A stretch of DNA of 64,000 nucleotides, taken from positions 125,168,941 through 125,232,940 of the forward strand of contig OW804096.1 of assembly GCA_942159475.1 (NCBI GenBank), given 5' to 3'. Both the position numbers and the translations under genes were made by a program. Below are positions 12,601-26,932 of the stretch, one piece after another; the first letter of the stretch is position 1; each line of letters begins with the position of its first letter. The notes under the pieces are model-generated. The model worked only from the letters and a program-made list of their open reading frames with translations, had not been told where the DNA came from and made no database searches. This DNA is from Sthenelais limicola. Lineage: Eukaryota; Annelida; Polychaeta; Phyllodocida; Sigalionidae.

Positions 12601-14356
12601 ATTTTGATCGATGTGAAGGAATCCCAATTCCCTAAAATAAAGTTAAGCGCATGATACTGTTTATACTGTTTAATATCATTTAATCTGTTATATAAGCACT
12701 GCTGTTTCCACCTTGTCTACCATACAATACACATTGAAAATGTCCCTTTATTTGACTTACAAATAACAATGTAGTTAAGTTCAACTTTTAAATTCAATTT
12801 TAAACTTCAATTTCTAAAAATGGCAATGCTTTAAGCCTACTAGAGTCTACTAGTAAAGGACAACGTAGTTCAACTTTTACAATTCCTCGAATTTTATGAC
12901 GAGGTGTCGAACATGTCCAGAAGTAAGTATTATTGTGCGTTCAAAATTCTGCCAGGGGTGGAATCCGGTGCATTTCAGGCGTGATGGGATCACATAATCA
13001 ACAGCTTAGTTTCCATATTTGATATGCCGGGTACAGGAACTTATGTAATATATTTAATTTAATATGCCCCTCCAACTGCTTATCGATATTGGCAACGATG
13101 CTTCATTTAATGTACCAACTATTCACACACATGTGCATGTGAACTATGTAATGATCTTCAATGCACTTAATTAATGATAGTTTCCTCATATTGTAGAGAG
13201 CTTTGCTTTATACCCATGATTTATAGAGACTGGACCACAAAACAAAATAATGTGCAAGTCTTTGTCATGTTATTGTACATATTGTGTACATAAACTTATT
13301 CTCCCATGATATCAATGTCAATTTTGTGTCCCCATACTTTCATCGGGATGCCAAACTCTCTGTAAACGATGGGAACGATGGTCAGTTTAGTTTAATGACA
13401 GTAAAGTTTCTTTAAAGTTGTCAACTGCCAGGTTCTTCGTGTCATATAACTACTGACTGGCAAACACAGGAAAGGCAAGCAGAATATTCAACGTATAGCC
13501 TTAATCGATTGTATATCCATGGTTCCCTGCTTCTTCCCGAGGGATGCTCGGATTTATTCTCTCAAAATTCGAATTCAAAGTATATTTTTTAAGGCGAAGT
13601 ACGTGCCCGGGACACATGTAGTCCAATATATCTATGATGGAGAAATTAGACGCCAAGGAGTTATCAACAGTATGGCAATATCTAGAATAGTAGGGAAAAG
13701 TGTAGAGCGAATCCTTTCCTTGTAGAATTTACCGATGTCATACAATGATATGATCTACTTCAGAAATGTTCAGAATAATCTGAGAAAGGCTACCCATGGA
13801 TGGGCTTGCAACTGGTCGGATCGGATTCGTGAGGGCAAGGAATCATTAGACAATTTTGCCATCGTGTGAGGTATTTGGGAGTACATTTTTCGAGGCGACA
13901 TTTATGTGCTTATCATTGTATAAGTGCTTTTGTATTAAATGAAACGACCATTAACACAAAACAGAGTGTATATCTATCAATAATATTGGTGAAGTCAAGA
14001 ATACAGGATAACTGCACTCGAACAGCTTACTCTGATAATGGTTCATGGAAATATTTATACTTTTCTTAAACAATGTATAGAGGATTTAGGAATATATTAT
14101 TCGTAAATCACATTAGATTTTATCAAAATGTCTAATTCCAGATTTCTATTGAAAATTACTCGATTAGGCCTATCTATGCGTATTGTTTACAGTTTCGGTA
14201 CTACGATCGACCTCATTTGAATATCAAATAAAGTATCATTTAAACAAATAATAGATACCTAGATGTAACAATCTAGCTAATGTTTATGACATGAATAATG
14301 ATTCCATTAAATAGCAATAAAATTGATTCTGGCACTTTCAGTTTATCTTATCGACG

Positions 14357-14385
14357 TATTCCCCAGCGATACGGGCTAAACTTTC
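14357..14385 (+). repeat. 29-bp exact direct repeat, copy 1
   Basis: Begins TATTCCCCAGCGATACGGGC and is identical over 29 bases to 16008-16036. The flanks do not match well, so this is either a conserved core of an eroded dispersed element or a short duplicated insertion. Confidence 0.7.
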
Positions 14386-15112
14386 TTCTACCCGTTTTCG
14401 ATGCGGTGCATTTATTATACAAGTTGATCATCAGTTACAATGCATAATCAGTCCATATCATGGTTAATTGTGGCTGCGTTTTCCTATAATTTAAACATTT
14501 TCCTATAAGTACAACAAAAAAAAAGGAAAAAGAATGACTCTTTCCAAAGAAGAAGCAAATATTAATTCAACTATCGTGAACAATTAAGACGTTAGGAATT
14601 ACAAACGGTTCAAGTAACCATTCAAATTTGCTCACCGAAATTTGACTCACATTGTCCAGTAAAAAATAACTTTTGACCTCGGGATTATTTGATAATAAAA
14701 AATAAGAATATGATGTTCAGGGCTATCAGGTTAAACACGCTTCTTCTAAAGTCTTCCTTAAACTCTATTAAATCTCTCAAGAAACATTCCATGTTTTAGC
14801 TCTATCAAAAACATCTCCAAATATTCCTCTTATAAATAAAGAATTTCATTGTTAACAATAAAGAATTAATATATGACACACATCGTTCCAGAGCGAAGAG
14901 AAATTTTAACGGGGATAAGGAAGATATAGATCCTTTCTGTTTAGCTCTGTTTGATGTTAAACCATATGAAGAAATCTCGCGGCATAGGATAAACTTATTC
15001 CAAGAATTCATCTCGATATAGAGGGCTAATAAAGAAGACAGTGCCAAATGTCTCCCCTATCTGTTGATATATTACCGGTTTGGGGAAGTCAATACAAATA
15101 GCCTAAAGCCAA

Positions 15113-15219
15113 AAGGGTGGTCTCCACTGGCTGCGCCACTTCTCACCATCACATCACCATCGCAAGGCTTACAGCAGAGCTTACCGCAGAGCTTACTGCA
15201 GCCAGTGGAGGCCCCCCTT
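15113..15219. mobile_element. Foldback MITE, copy 2 (internally deleted)
   Basis: Same family as 9424-9635. The left end AAGGGTGGTCTCCACTGGCT is kept, but the sequence jumps after about 24 bases to the right-hand half (GCCACTTCTCACCATCACA) and continues to the right terminus. Most of the left arm and centre are gone, leaving about 107 bp. Flanking target duplications are not clean. Confidence 0.75.
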
Positions 15220-16007
15220 AAGGTTCAACCCGCTGGGCCAAATGTTAAGTCAATACTTCCTCCCCGTGTAATTTAGGAGGTAGTAAGTAAGTGGTTCCTG
15301 TCCCAAGGCGTATGTATCACAGGTATGAGCAATTAATATCTCATTATTGATATCATACCTATACACTACCAAGTCCACAATCTGACCAATGTCATTAAAA
15401 CAATTAATCATTGGATCTAAATACACGTATATCGTATGCCATTTGAATTGAGTATCAGTGTACATGTAGTGCTGGTTCTGTAGTGTATTTATATAAGTAT
15501 ATGAGGCAGTACATAGTTGATGGTATAGTGGGATAATTGTAATGATTACAGCAGTATGAATTCTGTGTTTTCCTAACAAATAAAGAAATGTTACAGGGAA
15601 AAAATAAATTCGTCCATCTAAGGAATGTAACAATTACAGAATGTGAAACTTCAAATGCGAATATCTATAGTATATCAAAGTTAATTAATGACCAAATATC
15701 AGTTTTACTTTGTATCAAATACTTTATTCTGGTTCATGTCATTGATAGTATGCATGGTATGTCAGTTCAATAATATAAGACATTTCCGAAGTGAATGTCA
15801 TATAATAATCATTCGCCACATGGAGACAACAATTTAGGATAAAATGTATTTAGTCTAACCATATTAATCATTGGGTGTACTAGCAGTATGAAAATTGTAT
15901 GAAGTATTGCCAATAAATGAACCATTCATCTTTGCATTTATGAATGATTTACAGATAAAACATATTAATCTGATTATAGGTCTGATCGCCTTTTCCTGTT
16001 TCTGCCA

Positions 16008-16036
16008 TATTCCCCAGCGATACGGGCTAAACTTTC
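16008..16036 (+). repeat. 29-bp exact direct repeat, copy 2
   Basis: Identical to 14357-14385, same orientation, 1.65 kb downstream. An exact 29-mer at this distance is not expected by chance. Confidence 0.7.
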
Positions 16037-19000
16037 CAACGAACATGTCACATGCATGTCTAAACATAAAGCTAAATGTCAACATGATTTACCCGATATT
16101 ATAAATAACTAAACGGACAATGGTGACTATCCATTAATCAGGGCAAATCAGTAAAGTGCAGTGTAACAAATATCAAATTCCATAGTTCACATTCTAACTA
16201 AATTATGGAAGGGTGCCTGGAATTTATTTGACACAATGAGTTTATGAGACTGCCGCGAAAAAAGGAGCAACAACCGATTGTCCTAGTTAATCCAGACCAC
16301 AACAGAAGTTCATATATACCTCCTGGGGTAAGTCAAATATGTATACCCTGACGCAGCTTCAACGAGTGCCGAAACGTTGGTACAACTAAATAAACACCCA
16401 TATGTACTTAAATACACCCCCCAAAGTTATTATTTTGGTTTTGGTGTCAAGTCCCTGCTACCTATAATATATATGATATTACATGGTATTCAAATACAAC
16501 TCGGGGTCCCATGACCATCTGTCCCAACCATTGATCAATTGGAGTAATCAATAGTTCAATTGAATACTAGCACACAAACATGCCAGGCAAATAGACATGA
16601 TGGACATGTTAATTGACATTATAATAAAGGCAGAACGTCAGGATATTTGGAGAAATAAAATTTTCCCATCGCGAGTTCACACGTGCACGTTTAGCCTTCG
16701 GACGCGCGTACTTTAAATCGCATTCTAGCTTTGACCATTTGCCCCATCATAGAGGAATTCATAACTTCCACTTGACAAGCCGGTCGAGGCAGAGGTGAAA
16801 GCATAAAAAGTGAAAACATGGAAGTTATTGGAAATCAAAAGCTTTTCACATAATCGCCAGATTGACTATATCAAGTCGAAGGCATTCATTGTCACATGTC
16901 TATCATGTTTTGACACTTGTATTCGATGGTCAATGATTTGTGATCCCACATAAAAACTAGGGTCTACAACTGACCGTGAGAACCTCCGAGACATTGTAAA
17001 ACCCATTTAGATCAATCTTTAGATTGATGTTGTATTATTTTCTCACCGCGATAAAGCCATGGAAATCGGATCAAAGCACTCTGTACAAGGAAATGGTACA
17101 CCCGGAGATGAGCCTCACTTTCAATTAATACCTCATTGTTATTAGATAGTTGCTATCCCCCGATCTTTTAATGACTATCGATTATAATTACCGCTCATTC
17201 AAACTTACGTAGTGTTATATTGTGGTTTATAGTATCATTTAGGTTCTTTCTCAATCAATAAATACATACAAATACATGTCATATTAAGCAACACTCTTCG
17301 AATATACATATAGGATAATGTGCGCGCATTTATTTTATACATAATTGGAGTAATGGGTAAATATAGGAAAGCCTGCAATCGTCGGTGTTGTATGTGCCAT
17401 TGACACATTGGTGTGCCCAGGGTCCTATATCTACGTACTAAAAGGTTTAAGACAATGGTGTCTTGCGATCATCCCAAAGATCCCTTTATTTTACTAGGAA
17501 ATAGTTATATATCCCCATCCGTAATAAACAGTTCTCCCAGGGGTGCCTGTAAAAATGTCCCACATGAATTAACAATATTTAACAATTATATGTAATATAC
17601 GGTAAAATAACAGACACATAATTATTATACTTATGGTCTACATTATTTACTTATTGGAAGTACGTCCCCATTTCTTTTAGTCTATAAATACAGATTCAAC
17701 AGCTTTCTTTTCTACAAATAATTATACGGGTAAGATTCCAAACTCCAACATTTTGTATATAAAAACTGTACTATGATGTCTCTATTCAGCCCTTTAAATT
17801 ATGGGCATGTTAAAAAAGGTTTAAAAAAAGTTTAAATGTTACAAAGAAGATAAATCTATATCAGCTAATATAATACTGTACGACACTTTGATAATATTTT
17901 CCTTGTACTACATGAGAATACCATGATTTCCTGTAATTGTGCGCAATAAAACTTTTATATAAAAAAACACCATATTTTCGTAGTGGGCCTAACATAATGT
18001 AGGCTTTTTGGTTCTATAAACCATTACACATTTGCATATCATTTATCATGTTATATAAATTGCTCTCGCATATATACTCATATTTTATGTCACTTCTTGA
18101 AAGTTTTAGTAGGTATGGAAACTCCTGACAATATTTGGAGTAAATTTGTATAAAAGTATTTCTTGTTGTAACTCTAGTTCATTGGAGACAAAAGTATGTT
18201 GCTATTCAGTACAGCATAGCTGGCAACATATTTCAATAAACTTGTATACTTATACTACAGTATGGCTCTAAATAACAATAATAGTAATAATAATAACAAT
18301 AATTTTGTAAGCTGTTATTCAGTACAACATTTCTAGCAAATTTCCACTTTCTCTCTAACATCACTATGTGAAAAAGATTTCCCCCACTAAAGTGTTCCTA
18401 CTAATATGATCAGGATTCATATAATATGGATAAATCGTCTGTAGTTTTATCATTATAAAACTGTGAGAATATTGTTTATTGTTATTGCTTTTAATCTTTC
18501 CTGGCATGTACTGGAAGCTGATTGCTTACCAGGTGTGCACTACCATTCGATCAATGAGAATATATTAATGAAGGATTTTACTTACTTAAATTATATCGCC
18601 ACAGGATATGTGACATGGGAAATGAATACAAATGAAGATATCTTTTTTATTCAGGGGCACAACCCCCTTAATTATTGACCAAATGTAACACCACCAGTGT
18701 GTGTGAGGGGGGCCAGTCTAAATCTTATATCTATCAAATCTGCTGTAGCATTGTACGTCCTTTGTTGAATGTCTCCACTTTGAATGTAGTTTAATCAGAG
18801 TGTGACAATGCATAATAGTAAATTGTAAAAGACCTAAATCAGCATAATTTAATAGTTCACACACTTGTCTAAATAAAGGGACGGTATAGGCTAAGAAGAT
18901 GCCATCGAAGTCAAAAGACAATTATAAGGTTGGAAAATACATACAATATACAAATGAAGATATTGTTTGACGAAATGCACCACAATCAAAAGAATCCAGG

Positions 19001-22000
19001 ATGGACGTCCACAACGAAATGAAATTAAACGAAAAGATTAAGTTCTTCCCCGGGGCCAGGATGGGGATTGTCAGAATTCTTCTCAGGTAATTACAGAACT
19101 TCGTAGCCTAGCAACCTTCCTGAATCCTGCGGCGACCTCAACAATGATGTGGAATAATCCTTCTTCTATAATCTTTAAATCATGCACTGCAGTCTATAGC
19201 ATGGGTTTGGCTAGCCATGCATGTCAGTTGACGAAGGAAACGAAGCTAATAATCTATCCGCGTCAGGATATCATAGAATCTACCTATTTAGTCCGAGACA
19301 TCCTGCGTTTTAAATAGACAGGACAGCTGAACTATTATTCAAACTTGATTAACCTGACATCGCACGGATATAAACATGCTTTAACACGCAACTCATTTCG
19401 AAAAGGAAAGATTGAAATTTCAAACTGGGTTTGGCTTGGTGACGCACTGATTCTTGGTTGAAAACAAATAAGAAATTATTCGTTATATCCAGGGTATCCA
19501 GGGTGTTATCATATTTTGTCACAGTTCCCTTTTCTCCCTCGGATGATATAGCGTAGTCTGTTTTGCTGGGTTTTATTTTATGATTAAATTTTAGCTATCA
19601 ACTATAATTGTTTTGTGTTTCGTCCAATATATCTGGAGTGACATTTCTCTCTATAATTATACAGTCGGTCTTGCTGTGTGGATAATTGATTTAGCCTGTG
19701 ATTGACCGCAATTGTTTAATTCACAATTTGCATTCGGAAGTAATATAAAGGCTACGTGCGTGATCCCAACAACTTAGACAGACATTATTTGATATAAACA
19801 ATCCAAATCAGGTATCGTGTGGTCTAGCGTCTGATCCCTCCAAATTAATTTTAACAACATGCGATTGTGTATGCATTACAAACAAACAAATGTAATTTAG
19901 CTGGTCGGGGTATTTGCTTCTGTTATCAGTACCAATTCTGATTTGATGTTAAACCCCCAAATTTAATGGCTATTTATATTTTACCTAAGGGTATCCAACT
20001 TTATAATTGCTGGTGAAACATAATTGCATGCGACATTGATACACAAAATATTTGCAATTCTCTTGTTCGGGTATCAATACTATACCAGGTAAGAATTGCA
20101 ATACATTCTCATTGCTTATGTACGGTGAAGTATTTGAAATAGTTTTTGCCAATTACTCTTCGTTATCCTTAGATGTCTAACATGGGGTGGGTACCATCTG
20201 TAACCAGGGATATGATATATTGGAAGGGAATGCAAAATAGTGCAAGTTACCACCATTGCTAGACTCATGCAGTCATGTATTTCAGGCACATCACTTCCCA
20301 GATCTGACCTTGTAAATGATGGTAAATGAATTGTGGTATCAATTATCCATCAATCCAAACAGGATTAATCGTGTTGAGCACCAGGAATAAAGTGTGAATT
20401 GGGGCGTGCAGATCTTTGTAATTAAACATATTTTAAAATATATTACTATATAATTATATTATTGATAAACTTTTATATTTGTAAGGTGGAAATGCTTGCA
20501 AAGACGTAACACTTCAAGGCTCACGCTTGAAGAACTAATAACCAATCGGAATCTTACTACCCATTGTATTGTCAAGGCAATAATTCAACGGATCTATATA
20601 CCTGGCTAAATATGATTATTTGAAAATGTCAAACTCATTTAGTTCTAGTAATGTGTCTATCTTAAGTATTGCCTCATTTAACTTAAATACACAGAATAGA
20701 CAGTTCCGACTATAATGTGACAAACCACTTAAATTATTATACATCAATAAAATAGTTTTGATTTGTTTGGTGTTGAACGTTCTAGTTTAGAACATAATTT
20801 ATCATTAACACAATTCCTTAATCAAACTCTGAAGAAATATTAATTTCTCTGTATGAGAACATTTACTACAATACATTTATTACAAGATTTGGATTAACTA
20901 GATTATACTCGGCATGTCCTAGTTCCACATCAACTACGTATTATTTTTCTGCGACCAGTTCACTCAGTAACATTAATTTGAATTATGACTGGTATTGTTA
21001 AGAGCTCGATTCCACAACAAAACACTAATTTAATCAAAGGTTTCATAGGGACATTGAAACCTATTCGGCATGGCAGTATGTTAAGAATTACATATAAAGT
21101 CCTTTCACTAATCTCTACTACAGCATGTTTAGCATTGTAGAAGCCCAGTTCGCAGGTACCTGAATAAACGATTTAAAACACAAAAAAAGTTTCATAGAAT
21201 CATTTGTGCGAGCACGGAGTTCTATAGAGTAACACTAGTCCTTCCTTAATCTAACTTAATTCGTATAGCCAATCCGTCATGGGTTTCTGGCACTTTCATG
21301 TACCATTGATGCACAGATGTATGGACATTAATTTTATTTCAATTAAGAGCAATTTCACTACTGAGGAGGAGTGGGAATTATCTAGGTTATGACTACTGCT
21401 ATCCGCTTCACTCTGTGCTAATTTAAATGCAAGTATGTTTAGAACTTCCTACGATATATAGCAGGATAATTTGATTACATTAATTAAACAATTGATTTGA
21501 AGCAATAAAAATCAATTTGCATTTGTAAATTGTATTAGAACTTCCCGTTTGAGTGGACAAATGATTACTGGTATGTATTGATTTAAGCATTAATACGATT
21601 GAAACTTATAGAATGACCCTATAATGGGATGTTTCAAATGGATAATTATAACTGAATAGAGTATCTTCACTCCTCTTAAATATGAGTAAATCGTGAATTA
21701 CAGCGACCAAAAATGGAAATAAAAGTGATGGTTACTTTATATATTTTCGTCAAAATATGTTCCCTGACGAATAATTATTATTTTTGTAAGTGTATGAATT
21801 TTAACAAACCTGAATTAAAGATTACAAAAACAATAACACATCTCCAATATCTATTAATTACTTGTATAATTATCCGCAGTGTTTTGCATAAGTTTACTAT
21901 CAGCTGATAATTTTAATTGAGCGGGAGAGTGATTGCTCTTGAATTGGTATAAATTTATTTGCACAGATTATTATGTATATAAACTCCGCAGAGATTCGAA

Positions 22001-22313
22001 GGGCCTTCCAGCCAAAGGGCCTAAATTTCCAGGATCAGCATCAATTAATTACCAAGGGGGTGACCAACGCAACAACCCAGGGAGAACTCTCGATCTCTGA
22101 ACAATTGATTGAGAGGTAAATACTATCTCATAAAAGTCACTGTTGGAATGTCGCAGTTCGAGTGATACTTGCCTGAGGCAGTTACGACATTCATCAGGCG
22201 GCCTCTAGGTATAGTTTCCGTCTCCCTGAGGCCACTTTACGTGTGGAAGACATGTGCCTCTCTAGCTTTTACGATTGCTCGCATTCCTGGCTGCTTGGGC
22301 ACCCGGGAACTGC

Positions 22314-22321
22314 TATAAAAG
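22314..22321 (+). promoter_or_regulatory. TATA box of the Tyr/Pro-repeat secreted protein gene
   Basis: TATAAAAG lies 127-134 bp upstream of the first ATG (22448). A start site about 30 bp downstream would give a 5'UTR of roughly 100 nt. The upstream 22200-22310 segment is GC-richer than its surroundings. Strong TATA promoters suit tissue-restricted, highly expressed secretory genes. Confidence 0.55.
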
Positions 22322-22447
22322 CTAGGACAGACAGAGGACCAACATCAAACAGTGTTTCGATCTCGAAAGAGAAAGACCAAAGCTAATCTGGGGAGTACTA
22401 TTTGCTGGATATTGCATACAAACGTTTAGAAGGATTCGGTTCAATCA

Positions 22448-24733
22448 ATGACCATGAAGTTTACCATTGTCTTCATTTTCGTAGCAGTTGCTGTAGTGAG
22501 TGCCAGTCAGACTAAAGTTTCCAACGGCTATATATCGGACCAGCCTGATGAAAGTAAGTGAAAAACAATTTATTTCATATTTATTTGTGATTTCGTTATT
22601 AGCTGGTCTTTTAGCCTCAAAGCAACAGAGCATTTTGATAGTGTTTTTCATCACCAAGGAGGTGACATAACTAACAGAATATGTAAATGTGGTACTTCAT
22701 AATCGAAAATTCTGTTTTTCAACAGATAAAAGTAAACATTGCAAAAGACTTTTTTAAAATTATGGAATGAAGTATCACAATACTTTCTAATAACAAAAAA
22801 TGTTGAGTGAACATATCACTTTAGTTGAGAAGTCTTGGTCGAGGCTTCTGATCAGTTGCACTTTGCACTTAATTATTTCACAATGAATATACAATAGCCA
22901 TCGATATTATTCTAACATAAATTGTGTCGAGTTGCTTTCTGTAATTTGCTATACTCACGCACTTGACAAATTCGTTTGGTTTCACCCTAATCCATATCGA
23001 GATCATCATCCGCTCAAACTCTCACCTTTGTTTGGGCTAGGATGAATTACTGCTACTCAAATGATTGAATTGAAAGGCAAACACCTGCTAAACCTCTATA
23101 CACTATTCGTTAATATCAAGGTACTAGTATCTTATTGAGGTCTTTTATGATATTATAATAATTATTCTCAACAGGGTGCCATCATATTGGACAGTACCTG
23201 CCCCATGATACGGAAAAGTGCAAATACCTTCGTTGTGACTATGGAGCAGAGCCATGGAAGGATGCTTATGGCAATATCAAACTTTTCGTCAGAGAAATGA
23301 CCTGCGCTCCTGGTACTCATGTCCCAAGCAATTTCGACTCAGGGTACAGCCAGTCTAATCCATGCACTGCCAGACACACTGGATACTGCCCCGGTATGTA
23401 ACTACAAATGTTGACATGTGATACTATTCGAGAAGATATCTTAGCAAATATTTCTGTCTTGATACAATTAAGAGGAACCATAATATAGGATCATGTTTGG
23501 TAAAGTATCCCTAGTAAATACATTAACATTTTGTTGAATTGCGCTGTCAATCATGTTGCTTGTTATTTAATTAGATGACTATACACAAACCTTAATTTAT
23601 ATTTTACAGGATCGCAATCAGGCTATCCCCCGAAGGTGGAGAGCTACGCACCTAAGAAGGACACTTACGCATCTAAATTAGAGCCCTACTCCCCACCAAC
23701 TCAGACCTACGCACCAAAACTAGAAACCTATGCCCCAAAAGTAAACACATATGCACCCAAAGTTGACTCTTATGCACCGAAGGTAGACACCTATGCACCC
23801 AAAGTAGACACCTATGCACCAAAGGTAGACACCTATGCACCAAAAGTAGACACCTATGCACCAAAGGTAGACACCTATGCACCAAAAGTAGATACCTATC
23901 CACCCAGGGTAAATACCTATCAACCCAAGTTAGAAACCTATCCTCCCAAAGTAGACAGCTATGCCCCACAGGTAGACAGCTATGCACCAAAAGTAGACAG
24001 CTATGCACCAAAAGTAGATACATATGCACCAAAGGTAGACAGTTATGCACCAAAAGTAGACACCTATGCACCAAAAGTAGACAGCTACCCACCAAAGGTA
24101 GACAGCTATGCTCCTAAGGTAAATACTGTCTACGTATCACCATTTGATACCTACACTGAAGATTCAGACAGCTCAGAATCGGCTTCATCTGAGGAGGGAT
24201 ATGGCACAGTCGAGACTGGATATGGAAGCCAAGATACCAGTTACAAGCCAGCAGAGAGCTATCCACCAAAGGACACCTACAACCCAGGAAACAGTTATCA
24301 ACCCTCCTCATCATCATCATCATACACTCCCAGAGTCACCTATGAGAGATACGTGCCACCAAGCTACGCAGCTAGCCTTGCCACTGAGAGACACGCCAAC
24401 ACTAACTACCTCTACCCAACAGCTTATCCTACAGCTTACCCATCACCTTACCCAACTGCCTACCCAACCCCTGGGTATACTTCCAATAGCTACGCTCCTC
24501 GTGCCACGCAATATTCTTATTCATCTGTCTACCCAACTAGATACACCCCATACGTTTACTCATACGCACCCTTTCCAGCATATTCCTATCAAGCTCCCGC
24601 CTATCAAGGCTATGGTTATGGAACCAATAATATACACAACCGTAACCAATACAATCCACAGCCATATCAACCAGTAAGCCAAAGCTCTTATTCACAACCC
24701 CAACCGCAACAAAAGCCTGCTCCTAAATATTAG
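22448..24733 (+). CDS. Secreted Cys-patterned protein with YAPKVD-type heptad-repeat tail
   Basis: Three phase-1 exons (22448-22553, 23175-23393, 23610-24733) give 482 residues. The start is ATG 22448 or the in-frame ATG at 22454; either yields a signal peptide (MKFTIVFIFVAVAVVSA). Exon 2 encodes one small domain with six cysteines (spacing like CHHIG, CKYLRC, MTCAPGT, NPC, GYC) that resembles a peritrophin/CBM14-type chitin-binding module; this is inferred from spacing. Exon 3 begins with about 24 seven-residue units of the type TYAPKVD, with S/T and A/P variation. A short acidic Ser-rich patch follows (TEDSDSSESASSEE), then YPT/YPS repeats and a Gln/Pro/Tyr-rich end. The tail has almost no cysteine and is rich in Tyr, Pro and Lys, as in DOPA-type adhesive, byssal, cuticle or periostracum proteins. 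A TATA box lies upstream and AATAAA at 25170. A role in extracellular matrix or adhesion is inference. Confidence 0.88.
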
Positions 24734-26856
24734 ATTAAAACTCCCCACCTGCTGACTTCAACCCACTAGATTTTGCCCCCAGACATGCAGATTTTAGTCC
24801 TAAAATCCATGTATATGACAACAATAATTTATTATACAGACTTTACTTTGTGTATACTTCGTACAATGGTTGCTAGAGCTGTAGCAAGCATATTCTGCAG
24901 CTCTTGTATATTATCCACTTTGTTGTTCTCATGACTGTTGCGTCCTGTAGAGAGATTGTTCCCTTCATAATACTTAACTTCGTTCGTGAAGGATCCGAGA
25001 ATGAATGATAGATGTGTCCATGTGAAAATGTGCTTTGAAATTGACTGTTTAACTGACATGACTAGTGATAAACATAATATGTTTATAACTAGTCATCCAT
25101 GTGTATATGCTTCGTGCATTGTATTTATTGATTATCAAACGATCGCTATATTAAAATGCGGAAAAAACAAATAAAATATTATTTAAAATCTTACATCATT
25201 GCATTTGTTTTCTATTGTTGAGTTTAAATGGAAATATATTCTTCGTATCCTTAATCAGAACTCCCGATTAACTGCAATCAGGCCCTTACGAAGACATTTC
25301 AGACCTGTGAAACCTGCAACCTGTGAAAACAGACATTTTTCATATACTACTGACACGTCCTGCAGTAGACATACACATCATTCTTATGGCGAATACATTA
25401 TACTGGTTTATTTACCCACATTATGTATCTAATGTTAATATGACTGAATTATATCAGTAGTATGATATAAAATTCGAATGCCTTCTAGTTATATGCATAA
25501 TTAATTTTATACATGGGTCAATTTATTGTGGCTAATAAATGATAGAAACAATAATCATTCATATCACACGTCTGCTGTCAGAAACACTGTAGAGTTTTTT
25601 CCGAACCCGCTGTTTTCAAAACTTCAAAAGAAGGGAAGATCACCTGGCGTGTTGGTACAACGTAGTACCCATTACACCTCGATCATTCAATTCAATTGTG
25701 CACAAATGTAATTATTACCTGCAATAAATTGTAAATTTATGGTATGAAGGCATCATTATTAAATTTTTCTCTTTTTTGTCATACCATGATGACTTAATAT
25801 TATAATATAGTTTCAACGAATCTGAGCGATTCGCATATTGATTTTTAGTCAATATGTTTTGATTACTATATATTTGTTCATGGTTCCTAAGATGAGTACG
25901 AGAGGAATATTTATTTGGTCATGTCCTTCTGGGAATACTAGAGAATTTCAACGAACCATAGACGTAGTGGAAATGCATGAATATATCTTAATTCCACTTG
26001 CAATGCAATCTAATTGACGAGACACGTGAGCTAATGCAATAATGCTAAATCACGGGACCACTGGTGGAGATGCCAAATAAAAGCTGCATAAATGTCGTCA
26101 CTGAATGTTAGGGATTGGCATGGATATGTGAACAGTTATGATGTGGTAATGATCGTTTATGATATATGATTATGGAATTATCATTATCACTATATCAATC
26201 AGTAAAGTCATTGGGCTGCCAATTAAATATAAAGGAATTTCCAGTTTTTATCATTGTCTCTTTTTGTCTTTTCGGTGTTCTGGTTGATTTATCTAATTGG
26301 ATGTAGTTTTAATAAATCTACACAGTAATACACAGTTCTGTTTAAAACATAAAATGTTGGCAGGCTTGCGTCAATTATTTGTTGAGTAAAGATTTCCATA
26401 AAGTAAAATACAACATACTGTTATACCTCCTTGTGTTATCCATACTATTTTCATGGAATATGTCATTCGTATATATGCACTTACAAAACACCTAAGATAT
26501 TTCCTTTTTTTCTTTTTTTAAAAAGAACACGTTTTATTCAAGACATCCAGCCATATTGGCGTCTACAGTCCTAAAACATGTAGTTTCATTCCCTTTTTAA
26601 CAATCTTTTGTAGTTGGGGCGGGGGGGGGGGGGGGTCACAATTTTCTTACCACTTTCAGCTTCCCCTTGGGGGTTTCTTTTCTTACAACCTCTTTTTTAA
26701 TCAATACTTTCCATTTCACCTTTTAACTTTCGCCACACTCTGGTCTTTTTCTTCCCTTTACCTTGTATAACGTTGTTATATTCTTTTATCCTAAAATTGA
26801 CTCTGACTTCATTAATAAAACCTTGAACAATTATAGTGTTTTCATGGAACAATCGT

Positions 26857-26858
<2 letters not shown>

Positions 26859-26932
<74 letters not shown>

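Larger units (their letters stand above)
9636..22313. other. Gene-free interval of about 12.7 kb
   Basis: AT-rich sequence with no exon that I can tie to a protein family. Short open frames (for example 11213-11401, 13519-13725, 13866-14069, 18463-18678) show no recognisable motif or splice context. It holds MITE copy 2 (15113-15219), a 29-bp exact direct repeat (14357 and 16008) and a degenerate hammerhead-like motif near 16348. The end of the PAN2 3'UTR and regulatory DNA may be here but cannot be marked out. Confidence 0.5.

Noticed and set aside
13519..13725. 68-codon open frame in the gene-free interval
   Set aside because: No family resemblance, no convincing splice or promoter context; length is within chance.
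23673..24677. Overlapping long frames on the minus strand and in another plus frame of exon 3
   Set aside because: Shadows of the heptad-coding exon, whose own frame has signal peptide, splice sites and compositional logic.
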